A model generated the notes under the pieces. That model searched no databases. It was not told the DNA's origin and saw only the letters and a list, made by a program, of their open reading frames with translations. The translations under genes and the position numbers were made by a program. A stretch of DNA of 64,000 bases from Bacillus sp. CECT 9360 (GTDB taxonomy: Bacteria; Bacillota; Bacilli; Bacillales; DSM-1321). How positions within the stretch are numbered: the stretch's first letter is position 1; each line of letters opens with the position of its first letter. Positions 28,579 through 37,031 of the stretch are shown here, one piece after another. Location of the stretch: the NCBI RefSeq assembly GCF_918741275.1, contig NZ_CAKKNA010000003.1, positions 248,001-312,000 of the forward strand, written 5' to 3'.

Positions 28579-30051
28579 TTACTGATCATTTAACTTTGCG
28601 ACAAATAAAAGCGCCGTTTTTAATTGAATGTCATTGTCTTCATCCTGTATCTTTTGTACAATGGCTGCTTCTAATTTTGTGGCTGTTTTTTGATCCATTT
28701 CACCAGTAATCTTTAAACCCTCTTGCTGTTGAAAAGCTTTTATGGCAATCTCGGTTTTCGCGTCATAATAGCCGTCATCTCTTCCCGGTTCAAGCCCCAG
28801 TCCTTTAAGCATCCCTTGAGCATATTGGATTTGCGGATTGGTCATATCGCGTTTAAATGTCTTTTCGACCTGTAATGGATGAACGTTGAAATAATCCGGC
28901 TGGTGGACTTCAATCGTTGGCTTTATGCCTTTTTTATGAATCCAATTGCCGTCTGGTGTCAGCCATTTGAATAACGTCAGCTTGATATCACTGCCGTCTC
29001 CCATTGGTACAGCTTGCTGGACCGTACCCTTTCCGAAAGTTTTTTCTCCGATTAACGGATAGTCCCCGGCTTCATTCAACGCGCCGGCCAAAATCTCCGC
29101 TGCAGAGGCACTTCCTTTGTCAGTCAATACAGCAATCGCATATTTCTTTTTTTCTGTTAATTCCGAAAAAAATGTCTCTGTGTCTCCATTCCGTTGCGCG
29201 ATTTGCAGGTACGGCTTATCTTTTGTTACAAGTAAGCGAAGGATTTCCTGGGCGCTAGATAGCAGGCCGCCGGGATTTCCTCGTACATCTATGACCAGTC
29301 CTTCTACGCTCTTTTTCTCCATCGCTTCCAATTGCTTTTTGAAGTCGTTCGCTGTACCTTCCGAAAAGGTAGTCAATTCAATGTAACCGATATTCACATC
29401 ATTTATCTTCTTAATCGAAGAAAAAACCGTTTCAACCGGAATCTCATCCCGAGTAACTTTCAAAGTCAGCGGCTCCGTTACGCCTGAGCGTTTGATTTCA
29501 AGCGTAACCTTGCTTCCCTTTTTCCCGCGTATCTTGAGGCTCATCTCATATAAATTCAGGCCATCCACGCTCTCCCCGTTTATCTTTAGCAACTCATCCT
29601 TAGGCTTGAGGCCTGCTTTTTCGGCTGGTGAATCCTTATAAGGAGAAACAATAATGATTTTGCCATCCTCCACGCCAATTTCAGTGCCAATACCTTCAAA
29701 GGAAGAACCCAACGCCTCTCCGAATTGCTCTGCCGTTTTTTTGTTCATATAAACAGAATAAGGATCCTTTAACGTGGAAAGCATCCCCTCTATGGCTCCT
29801 TCCACTAGCTGTTCATCTTTTACTTTTTCAATATATTGCCCGCGGATAAGTTCGTAGGCTTGTTCTACTTTTTTCAATTCTGTGCTTGTGGCTCCGTTTT
29901 CCTTTTTGGCAGCGTCCTCTTTACTTTCTGTTCCCACTAGCATTTGCTTGATATCCTGGTTCGGTGCCTGTGAGGTAAGATATACCCCTCCCGCAACCCC
30001 CATGATGAGTGAAAGTATCACAACCAGGGGGAATACCCACTTTTTTCCCAT
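28579..30051 (-). CDS. ctpB: Carboxyl-terminal processing protease CtpB
   Basis: 490 residues. N-terminal membrane anchor (about 4-24), PDZ domain (about 105-190, LGSSFEGIGTEI...KDELLKINGESV), S41 peptidase core with catalytic Ser in DKGSASAAEILAG and Lys in GEKTFGKGTVQQA, and a C-terminal peptidoglycan-binding domain 1 (about 405-465). In B. subtilis CtpB cleaves SpoIVFA to trigger pro-sigma-K processing in the intermembrane space of the forespore. The ATG at 30051 has AAGGAG eight bases upstream. Confidence 0.95.
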   Translation of the reverse strand: MGKKWVFPLVVILSLIMGVAGGVYLTSQAPNQDIKQMLVGTESKEDAAKKENGATSTELKKVEQAYELIRGQYIEKVKDEQLVEGAIEGMLSTLKDPYSVYMNKKTAEQFGEALGSSFEGIGTEIGVEDGKIIIVSPYKDSPAEKAGLKPKDELLKINGESVDGLNLYEMSLKIRGKKGSKVTLEIKRSGVTEPLTLKVTRDEIPVETVFSSIKKINDVNIGYIELTTFSEGTANDFKKQLEAMEKKSVEGLVIDVRGNPGGLLSSAQEILRLLVTKDKPYLQIAQRNGDTETFFSELTEKKKYAIAVLTDKGSASAAEILAGALNEAGDYPLIGEKTFGKGTVQQAVPMGDGSDIKLTLFKWLTPDGNWIHKKGIKPTIEVHQPDYFNVHPLQVEKTFKRDMTNPQIQYAQGMLKGLGLEPGRDDGYYDAKTEIAIKAFQQQEGLKITGEMDQKTATKLEAAIVQKIQDEDNDIQLKTALLFVAKLNDQ

Positions 30052-30204
30052 AACTTCGTCTCCTTCTTCCATAAGGAATCACCATGGATTACGATCATCC
30101 TGGTCCGTTTTACTCCATCATATGAAGGGCTTGTACGAAATATGCTGTGCTCTTTTTTTTGAGGGTAAGTTTATAAAGAGAAGGTAGGTTTTTCTATCAA
30201 ATGT

Positions 30205-30440
30205 GTAGCATCTCTCGTAATTCGGGGTAATCGCTCGTAAATTTTGGTGATCGCTCGTAAATCTTGGTAGTCGCTCGTAAATTCGGATAAGCGCTCGTAA
30301 ATTTGCATAATCGCTCGCAAATCTTGGTAAACGCTCGTAAATTTGTATTACCGCTCGCAAATCTCAATAATCGCTCGTAAATTTGTATTACCGCTCGCAA
30401 ATCTCAATAATCGCTCATAAATACACATAACCGCTCACAA
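30205..30440. repeat. 20-bp tandem-repeat array B
   Basis: About twelve units at an exact 20-bp period, with core GCTCGTAAAT or GCTCGCAAAT; the commonest unit is ATTTGTATTACCGCTCGCAA paired with ATCTCAATAATCGCTCGTAA as a 40-bp higher-order repeat. Hypothetical reading frames across it only translate the repeat. The right-hand flank matches that of array C at 47975. Confidence 0.85.
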
Positions 30441-30600
30441 AAATTAAATACTGCCTATCGATTGAAATAACCTCATCCTTCCCTAAAGGATTATCCAAAT
30501 AAATCAGGAATTTCGCAAAAAAACAAAGAGAAGTAATCAAAATGATTGCAAAAAAGTCGAGAACCACCGTCAACACTGGTAGGCCATAGAAAGACGACAC
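30415..30600 (-). CDS. Possible small membrane protein or remnant beside array B
   Basis: A 61-codon frame with one membrane helix (VVLDFFAIILITSLCFFAKFL) and a tail ending KDEVISIDRQYL. A degraded version of the same segment (IIILLFF..., DEDVLIDRQHL) flanks array C near 48040-48150. Retention of protein-level similarity suggests that it was or is coding. No good ribosome site. Confidence 0.35.
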   Translation of the reverse strand: MSSFYGLPVLTVVLDFFAIILITSLCFFAKFLIYLDNPLGKDEVISIDRQYLIFVSGYVYL

Positions 30601-30649
30601 CCCGCCTTATCCTAAGCAGCCACAAACCGAAAGAGTTCTCGATAAAAAC

Positions 30650-30682
30650 AAAGCAGCCAAGGATCCATTCCCTGGCTGCTTT
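30650..30682 (-). terminator. Terminator of the M23 peptidase gene region
   Basis: AAAGCAGCCA/TGGCTGCTTT stem, followed on the minus strand by GTTTTTATC. It lies 67 bp past the stop of the M23 gene. Confidence 0.8.
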
Positions 30683-30748
30683 ATCTAACTATTCATTTCT
30701 ATGATTATTTCCCTACTAAAAGGGGTATATATTATTATAGATTCTTAA

Positions 30749-32020
30749 TTAATAAGAAACATAATTCAATGGGTTTACGGCATTTGATTTAGAGACATTC
30801 CAAGATCCTTTGTGAATCTCGAAATGCAAATGCTGTCCTCTTGACGCTCCTGTGTTCCCCATAATGCCGATTTTTTGGCCTTTTGCAACGACTTGGCCGT
30901 TGCTGACATTCATGGAACGCAGATGTGCATAAAGAGTCGTATATTGTTGTCCATTGATGGAATGCGTGATCATGACGCAGTTACCATAAGATTGGGAAAA
31001 GTATGCGCGCATAACCACTCCGTCAGCCGCAGAAACGATAGGAACTGCACCAGCTTTGGCAATATCGATTCCAGCATGTTGTCTGCCCCCGCGTGGACCC
31101 ATCGGGGATGTTAAACGACCTGCTGAAGGATTTGTGAATGCTCCAGACGAAATTTTCGGAGCCGCGCTTACACTTTCACCACCGCCGCCTGAACCGGATC
31201 TCGCTTCAGCCGCTGCGCGCTTTCTTGCTGCTTCAAGCTCTGCACGGCGTGATTGTTCCAGTTCAATCGCTTTCTGGATGGCTGATGCTTGAGCGGTAAG
31301 GTTTTCTGATTCTTCCTGAAGGCCCATTTTCAAATCATGTGTATGCTCTTCTTCTGCCTCTAATTTAGCCATCAAAGCATCTTTCTGTTGCTTTTGCTTT
31401 GTAAGGCCTGCTTGCATTTGTTTAAGCTCAGCCAGCATGTTTTGTAAATCAGCCATTTTTTGCTCAACGGCATTTTGGCTTTCTTCGAGTTCTTTTTTGT
31501 CCGCTTCATGCTGCTCCAGGATTTCTCGGTCAGCTTCGACGATCGTCGCAACGGCGTTTACACGTCCGACAAAGTCACTGAAGCTGCTGGACCCAAGCAG
31601 AACTTCAAGATAGCTAACGTCCCCGCCGCTTTCCTGGAAGGAAACAGCACGCTCTTTGAGAAGTTCATTCCGCTTTTCGATTCTTTCTATTAAAATAGCA
31701 ATCTCTTCTTTTAACTTTTCAATCTCAGCTTCGGTTTCTTTAATTTGAATATCTTTTTCTTTAATCTTAGCTTCTGAATCACTAATTTCATTTTCAATGT
31801 GAGAAATCTGATCTTCCAGGCTTTCCTGTTGACCTTGTAATTTTTTAATAGTCTGTTCCGCATTATGTATGCCGGACTCCACACCTGAACGCTTCTCCTG
31901 GATTGCTTCTTTTTTCTCTTTCATATCCTGGATCGATTGGGCATCAACACCCGGAACTGCAAGTATACTGCTTAAGCCAAGCATAATCGTTGTATTAATC
32001 GCTACTATCTTTTTCTTCAA
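30749..32020 (-). CDS. Coiled-coil M23 peptidoglycan hydrolase (EnvC/PcsB-type)
   Basis: 423 residues from a TTG at 32020 (AAAGGGGA ten bases upstream); no ATG fits as well. Signal peptide about 1-29 (IVAINTTIMLGLSSILAVPGVDAQ). Residues 30-260 are a long coiled coil rich in Lys/Glu/Gln heptads. A Gly/Ser linker leads to an M23 (LytM) domain at about 295-422 with metal ligands in GRQHAGIDIAKAG (H..D) and QHLHFEIHKG. It sits next to ftsEX, whose ABC system activates coiled-coil hydrolases during growth or division in many bacteria, so FtsX is the likely partner. Confidence 0.9.
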   Translation of the reverse strand: MKKKIVAINTTIMLGLSSILAVPGVDAQSIQDMKEKKEAIQEKRSGVESGIHNAEQTIKKLQGQQESLEDQISHIENEISDSEAKIKEKDIQIKETEAEIEKLKEEIAILIERIEKRNELLKERAVSFQESGGDVSYLEVLLGSSSFSDFVGRVNAVATIVEADREILEQHEADKKELEESQNAVEQKMADLQNMLAELKQMQAGLTKQKQQKDALMAKLEAEEEHTHDLKMGLQEESENLTAQASAIQKAIELEQSRRAELEAARKRAAAEARSGSGGGGESVSAAPKISSGAFTNPSAGRLTSPMGPRGGRQHAGIDIAKAGAVPIVSAADGVVMRAYFSQSYGNCVMITHSINGQQYTTLYAHLRSMNVSNGQVVAKGQKIGIMGNTGASRGQHLHFEIHKGSWNVSKSNAVNPLNYVSY

Positions 32021-32109
32021 AATTCTCTTTCCCCTTTCATTCTCCCCATCGGACACAGACACAACATACGGTTATACTTCCCTGTAATGGTACTAGAAGA
32101 GAATGTGCA

Positions 32110-32127
32110 AAGCCGGTCGCCCGGCTT
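32110..32127 (-). terminator. Hairpin between ftsX and the M23 gene
   Basis: AAGCCGG-TCGC-CCGGCTT is a stable hairpin just after the ftsX stop. The minus strand lacks a T-run, so termination may be partial. Confidence 0.4.
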
Positions 32128-32130
32128 GCT

Positions 32131-33024
32131 TTAAATTTTCAAAAACTTTCTTACTGACATCAAGCTTCCCCAGACACCGATTAAACCGCCAAGCAATATA
32201 AGAATCGCTGAAATCTGGAAGATGAATGGGCTGACTGGCAATAGTTCAACAAAATTGATTTTAATTTGCGGGCCGATGGCTTCATACAAATAGTAATAGC
32301 CTGTCCCGATTAAGATAATCGGCAGTACAGCTCCAAGAACCCCCAGCCATAATCCTTCAAGGAAGAACGGCCAGCGGATAAAGCCGTTTGTCGCGCCTAC
32401 CAGTCTCATAATCTCAATTTCTTTTCTTCTGGCGACAATTGTAATCTTGATTGTATTAGAAATGAGGAACATCGCCGTAAACAGAAGACCAAGGATTAAC
32501 ACAATTCCTACGTTTCTCGATACATTCACGACATCAAACAATTTTTCCACATATCCTTGTCCATAATTCACTTTCTGAATATAAGTTAAGCCTTCAATTT
32601 CTTCGGCTACCTTAATAACATCCTGGGGAGCTTTCGTTTTGACGATATAAACATCCCGGAGTGGGTTATCCTGTTCATAAAGCCGGAAGGCATCTCCGTC
32701 TTCCCCTAAATCTTCAATTAAGTTGGTTAATTCCTCTTCTTTTGGGGAAAAGACAACTGTATCGACCTCAGGGATTTGTTCAATTTGGTTGCCGATTGAT
32801 TCCTGGTCTTGTCCGCTTGCCGCTGAATCAAGATGGGCCCGAATTTCCACGTCTTTCTCGACATTGCCGGCAATATGGTTCAAGTTCATCATAATGACAA
32901 AGAACACACCGACCAACAACAAAGTCACAGTAACGGCACTGATGGATGCGAACGTCATCCATCCATTCCGATTAAGGTTTTTTAAACTTTCCCGAAAATG
33001 GCGGCGAATTGTATTAGAATTCAT
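32131..33024 (-). CDS. ftsX: Cell division ABC transporter permease FtsX
   Basis: 298 residues, four membrane helices (about 22-45, 170-192, 220-240, 262-285) with a large extracytoplasmic loop after the first helix, the FtsX topology. I place the start at the ATG at 33024 with GAGGTGA eight bases upstream; this overlaps the end of ftsE by 11 bp, typical of translational coupling. FtsEX couples ATP hydrolysis to activation of a cell-wall hydrolase outside; the neighbouring M23 gene is the candidate. Confidence 0.96.
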   Translation of the reverse strand: MNSNTIRRHFRESLKNLNRNGWMTFASISAVTVTLLLVGVFFVIMMNLNHIAGNVEKDVEIRAHLDSAASGQDQESIGNQIEQIPEVDTVVFSPKEEELTNLIEDLGEDGDAFRLYEQDNPLRDVYIVKTKAPQDVIKVAEEIEGLTYIQKVNYGQGYVEKLFDVVNVSRNVGIVLILGLLFTAMFLISNTIKITIVARRKEIEIMRLVGATNGFIRWPFFLEGLWLGVLGAVLPIILIGTGYYYLYEAIGPQIKINFVELLPVSPFIFQISAILILLGGLIGVWGSLMSVRKFLKI

Positions 33025-33700
33025 AACCGTATTCACCTCGCTGCTCATCGCGGACAATCTTTCCATTTTCAATGGCTATAACACGATGTTTCATATTATT
33101 AACAATATCTTTATTATGGGTCGCCATAACGACGGTCGTCCCGCGTTTATTAATCTCTTCAAGCGTGTTCATGATTTCCCAGGATGTTTCGGGATCCAGA
33201 TTACCTGTAGGCTCATCGGCAATGACCACTTTCGGTGAATTGACGATGGAGCGCGCGATGGACACACGCTGCTGTTCTCCGCCCGAAAGCTCATTTGGCA
33301 TTGAACGAACCTTATGCTTCAATCCCACTAATTCGAGAACCTCCATCACACGTCGTTTAATCTCAGCCGGATGCTTTTCAATCACTTCCATGGCAAACGC
33401 TATATTCTCATAGACGCTCAGCGTAGGAAGCAATTTGAAATCCTGGAACACGACTCCGAGGTTTCTGCGGAACAAAGGGACCTTTGTATTACGAAGGCTG
33501 GATAGATTGATGCCATCGACCACAATAGTGCCTTTTGACGGCTTCTCTTCCCGGTACATCATTTTTATAAAAGTAGATTTCCCGGCACCGCTGGGACCTA
33601 CAACATAGACGAACTCACCTGGCTCGATCTTGACATTCATACCACTAACAGCAACCACGCCATTTGGGTACGTTTTATGAACTTCAGACATTTCTATCAT
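33014..33700 (-). CDS. ftsE: Cell division ATP-binding protein FtsE
   Basis: 228 residues, ABC ATPase: Walker A GPSGAGKST (about 35-43), signature LSGGEQQR (about 140), Walker B VVIADEPTG, H-loop ATHNK. Partner of FtsX. Confidence 0.98.
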   Translation of the reverse strand: MIEMSEVHKTYPNGVVAVSGMNVKIEPGEFVYVVGPSGAGKSTFIKMMYREEKPSKGTIVVDGINLSSLRNTKVPLFRRNLGVVFQDFKLLPTLSVYENIAFAMEVIEKHPAEIKRRVMEVLELVGLKHKVRSMPNELSGGEQQRVSIARSIVNSPKVVIADEPTGNLDPETSWEIMNTLEEINKRGTTVVMATHNKDIVNNMKHRVIAIENGKIVRDEQRGEYGYEF

Positions 33701-33973
33701 TTTAAAACCACCTAATTCGCTTCTAAAAAGTTTGCTTCTATCATAGTGTGTTGATTCTATTTCGAAGCTTGATATTCGACATAATTCTACAAAATCAATG
33801 AATAATTAACAGGTTTTTCAACCTGAACAAAAACATTATACCATCTCTATTTGTCAAAATACGCATTTTAATATTACAGTTTCATTTCAATTAGAGGGAA
33901 AAATTTAGAAAAGTCATGAGCATAAAGGTTTATTTTTTTAAAATGTAATGTTTCCGGAAGCGTTTCCATATAA
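33701..33973. other. Intergenic region between cccB and ftsE
   Basis: AT-rich upstream region of ftsE, without a gene. A near-cre sequence lies at 33955-33968. I could not assign a promoter with confidence. Confidence 0.4.
33955..33968. promoter_or_regulatory. Candidate CcpA (cre) site
   Basis: CGGAAGCGTTTCCA matches the consensus TGNAANCGNTTNCA at all but the first base. It lies downstream of the cccB terminator and about 255 bp before ftsE, so its target is unclear. Confidence 0.35.
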
Positions 33974-34005
33974 AAATGCCCTGTCATTAATAAGACAGGG
34001 CATTT
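33974..34005 (-). terminator. cccB terminator
   Basis: AATGCCCTGTC/GACAGGGCATT stem with an 8-base loop followed on the minus strand by TTTTAT. Confidence 0.9.
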
Positions 34006-34018
34006 ATCATGATCCATA

Positions 34019-34363
34019 TTATTTTTGTTCGGATAGCCATTTAGCCATTTGTGATACTTGATCTCCTTCTATTAACCCACCAGGCATCGATCCTTTGCCT
34101 TCATTGATGATCTTTTCAATGTCTTCTTGAGACAAGCGGGATCCGACATTATTCAACTTAGGACCAAAGTCCCCTTCAAGATTATTCCCATGACAACTTG
34201 CACAGCTATTCACATAAATCTTCTCTGCATCCCCGGCACCGGCCGTTGTGGTATCTTGATCACCATTTCCCGATTCGTTCCCAGCATTCTCATCCTCGCC
34301 ACCCCCACAGGCCGCCAGGATAAGTGATGTTCCCATCAACAATGCCAAAAGCTTTTTTTTCAT
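34019..34363 (-). CDS. cccB: Cytochrome c-551 lipoprotein
   Basis: 114 residues. Lipobox LILAAC gives Cys17; a short Gly/Asn/Glu/Asp linker precedes a class-I cytochrome c domain with heme-binding CASCH (about 52-56) and axial Met in GSMPGGL. It is a membrane-attached small cytochrome c of the respiratory chain. Start at ATG 34363 with GGGAGG upstream. Located between yvjA and ftsE as in B. subtilis. Confidence 0.94.
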   Translation of the reverse strand: MKKKLLALLMGTSLILAACGGGEDENAGNESGNGDQDTTTAGAGDAEKIYVNSCASCHGNNLEGDFGPKLNNVGSRLSQEDIEKIINEGKGSMPGGLIEGDQVSQMAKWLSEQK

Positions 34364-34410
34364 AAAAAAACCTCCCAAACTATCGTTTTACATTTAAATT
34401 TTATACCTTT

Positions 34411-35274
34411 TTACGAATGTTTGAAACCTTCCCCCAATACCTCGGAAGCATCCATAACAATGACAAACGCCTTTGGATCAACCGTTTTCACCAATTGTTT
34501 CAATTTTGTGAATTCCGTCTGGTCAATCACGCACATCAGAATGGGACGGGCATCATCGGTATACCCTCCATAGCCTGACAGTCTCGTGACACCCCGATCT
34601 ATCTCATGTATAATAGCATGTCTCACTTCCGGTTCATTATTCGTGATGATCATCGCCATCTTCGAGCGTCCCAAACCGATCTGCACCAAATCAATCGTTT
34701 TGCTCGTCACGTACAGGGCAATCAATGCGTACAACCCTCTTTCAATATCAAAAACAACAGCCGCACTTAAAACAATCAAACCGTCGATGAGCGCAACGCA
34801 TGTGCCTAAAGATAAGTTCGTATACTTATGTATGATTTGCGCGGCCAAATCAGTGCCGCCGGTTGAGGCTTTTCCTCTAAAAACAATTCCCAGTCCCAAT
34901 CCGACACCGATGCCGCCGAAAATCGAACCAAGTAAAGCATCATTCGTCCAAGGATCCCAGTCCTTGGTTAAAAATACGACAAACGGAAGAAACAAAGTCC
35001 CTGCCAGCGTTTTGGCACCGAATTGCATCCCCAGAAAAAAAAGACCCGCTATAAACAATGGAATATTCAATGCCCACTGCACATACGCAGGCTCAAAGCC
35101 GAACGTCGCATCCAATATCGTACTGATTCCGCTCACTCCGCCTGAAGCGATCCGATTAGGAAGCAAGAACATATTAAAAGAAATCGAGACACATGCCGAG
35201 CCGATCAGCACCAGCAAATATTCACTTATCTTCGCAATCATAGGAGGTTTTGGCTCCCTATATCTTCTTTTCAT
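34411..35274 (-). CDS. yvjA: YitT family membrane protein (YvjA)
   Basis: 287 residues. Five to six membrane helices (about 14-190), then a cytoplasmic DUF2179 domain at about 215-270 (HEIDRGVTRLSGYGGYTDDARPIL). YitT/YvjA function is not established. The prfB-yvjA-cccB order is as in B. subtilis. Confidence 0.92.
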   Translation of the reverse strand: MKRRYREPKPPMIAKISEYLLVLIGSACVSISFNMFLLPNRIASGGVSGISTILDATFGFEPAYVQWALNIPLFIAGLFFLGMQFGAKTLAGTLFLPFVVFLTKDWDPWTNDALLGSIFGGIGVGLGLGIVFRGKASTGGTDLAAQIIHKYTNLSLGTCVALIDGLIVLSAAVVFDIERGLYALIALYVTSKTIDLVQIGLGRSKMAMIITNNEPEVRHAIIHEIDRGVTRLSGYGGYTDDARPILMCVIDQTEFTKLKQLVKTVDPKAFVIVMDASEVLGEGFKHS

Positions 35275-35520
35275 AAAAAAGCTCCTTTAATACTTGCATT
35301 TTTCCATAAACAGCTAATAGCCGACAGTAGTATAGCACCCCCATTGGAATTATGTAAATACCAGCAAGATAAAGCACTAAAGCGGATTTGAAAATATTAT
35401 TATCAGGGGGTTTGGATTTACTAAAGTGAAGGCGAATCAAAGCAATTAGATTAGAGGACAATTTGGCCAGAAAAATATATTAGAGCTTCTCCATAAACTC
35501 CCGCTTCATTCAAATATAAA

Positions 35521-35548
35521 AGGGTCTAACTCTGATGAGTCAGACCCT
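35521..35548 (-). terminator. prfB terminator
   Basis: GGGTCTGACTC-ATCA-GAGTTAGACCC on the minus strand followed by TTTTAT, immediately after the prfB stop. Confidence 0.9.
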
Positions 35549-35553
35549 CACAA

Positions 35554-36655
35554 TTAATTCAATTTTGACCGCAAGTACGCATCAATGAACGGATCAATAT
35601 CGCCGTCCATGACTGATTGTACATTACCTGTCTCTGTACTTGTGCGGTGGTCTTTCACCATCGAATATGGGTGGAAGACATACGAGCGGATCTGGCTTCC
35701 CCAGCCAATTTCCTTTTGCTCGCCGCGGATTTCATCCAAATCAGCCTGTTGCTGTTCAATTTCCCGTTGATAGAGCTTTGCTTTTAGCATATTCATCGCC
35801 TGAGCGCGGTTTTTAATTTGCGAGCGCTCAGATTGGCAGGTAACAACAACATTTGTCGGGATATGGGTGATCCGGACAGCAGAATCGGTCGTATTAATAT
35901 GCTGACCGCCGGCACCGCTCGCACGGTACGTATCGATTTTCAGGTCTTCCGTACGAATATCAATCTCGATTTCATCATTAAATTCCGGCATAACTTCACA
36001 GGAAACAAATGAAGTATGACGGCGGCCCGAGGAGTCAAAAGGTGAAATACGCACCAAACGGTGGACGCCCTTTTCTGCTTTTAAATATCCGTAAGCATTG
36101 TGTCCCTTTATTAACAGCGTAACACTTTTTATCCCCGCTTCATCACCAGGCAAGTAATCGAGCGTCTCCACTTTAAAGCCTTTCTTCTCGCCCCAGCGGG
36201 TATACATGCGAAGCAGCATTGATCCCCAGTCCTGGGACTCGGTGCCGCCTGCACCCGGATGAAGTTCAAGGATCGCACTATTCTTGTCATATTCCTCGCT
36301 TAGAAGCAATTGCAGTTCAAAATCATTCATCTTTTGGGAAAGCTGGACAATTTCCGTTTCTAATTCGGTCTGCAGCTCCGCGTCGCTTTCTTCTTTTACA
36401 AGCTCATAGGTTAAATCGAGATTTTCAAAGCTGTCATTCAGCTCGGTTAACTGATTAACCTGGTCTTTCAAAGCATTCGCTTCATTGATGACCGTCTGCG
36501 CCTTTTGCTGACTGTTCCAAAAGTCAGGATCGGTCATGATGTTTTCCAGTTCCGCGATTCGGGCTTCCTTCTCTTCTAAGTCAAAGAGACCCCCTAAAGT
36601 CCGCTAAACGCTTAGCGGTTTTTTCAAGTTCATTTCTGATATCTGACAATTCCAT
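35554..36655 (-). CDS. prfB: Peptide chain release factor 2 (programmed +1 frameshift)
   Basis: RF2 recognises UGA and UAA and triggers peptide release. The reading frame opens at ATG 36655 (GAGGTGAAGG upstream), runs 24 codons to an in-frame TGA at 36583-36581, and continues in the +1 frame to 35554. The slip site CTTTGAC (36586-36580) is preceded by the internal Shine-Dalgarno-like AGGGGG, the classical autoregulatory frameshift. The downstream part carries the catalytic GGQ (SGAGGQHIN) and the stop-recognition SPF tripeptide (RISPFDSSG). Total about 367 residues. Confidence 0.97.
36580..36586 (-). other. prfB: prfB frameshift site
   Basis: CTTTGAC on the minus strand: P-site CTT slips to TTT, reading GAC instead of TGA. 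Slow decoding of UGA when RF2 is scarce favours the shift. The upstream AGGGGG stimulates it. Confidence 0.95.
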
Positions 36656-36882
36656 TTTCCTTCACCTCATAGTATTAAAAATCGCTCATATATAAATACT
36701 TTATGCTAACCATTAACGTTCCGTATTCTCTTTTAAAACTATAAAGAAAAACCGGGGTAGAATCAATCTTTTTTGGATAGTTAAGAAACGCGCCCTTGCT
36801 TTGTCTGTAGAGGCAGTGCAGAGGCGTAGATATAGAAGTGTGATCTGCTAAAAATTCGCACGGAGCCTTCTGTTTTTGATTC

Positions 36883-36950
36883 AAACGATGATCTTGGGTA
36901 TTTAAACGCTAATATAGTCGACTCAAACGAAAACTCAGTTCATTTAAACG
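36883..36950. repeat. Short 21-bp repeat block
   Basis: Four copies of [TC][TC]AAACG spaced exactly 21 bp (AAACG at 36883, 36904, 36925, 36946) between prfB and secA. The sequence between the cores is not conserved. Different from the 20-bp GCTCG arrays. The remaining 36656-36882 shows no gene. Confidence 0.55.
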
Positions 36951-36986
36951 AAACGTACATATTTTTATGAAACCCCAAGAAAAAGG

Positions 36987-37009
36987 CGGTAAAACCTGGA
37001 GTTTTACCG
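36987..37009 (-). terminator. secA terminator
   Basis: CGGTAAAAC/GTTTTACCG stem with a 5-base loop followed on the minus strand by CCTTTTTCTT. Confidence 0.9.
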
Positions 37010-37031
37010 ACCTTCATGGAACTGCTGTCCA

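Noticed and set aside
30118-30400. Small proteins made of IYERLPRF/TSDYxNLRA repeats on the minus strand
   Set aside because: They only translate the 20-bp array in different frames and lack ribosome sites.
35258-35461. 67-codon minus-strand frame upstream of yvjA
   Set aside because: It overlaps the yvjA start in another frame and has no recognisable protein features.
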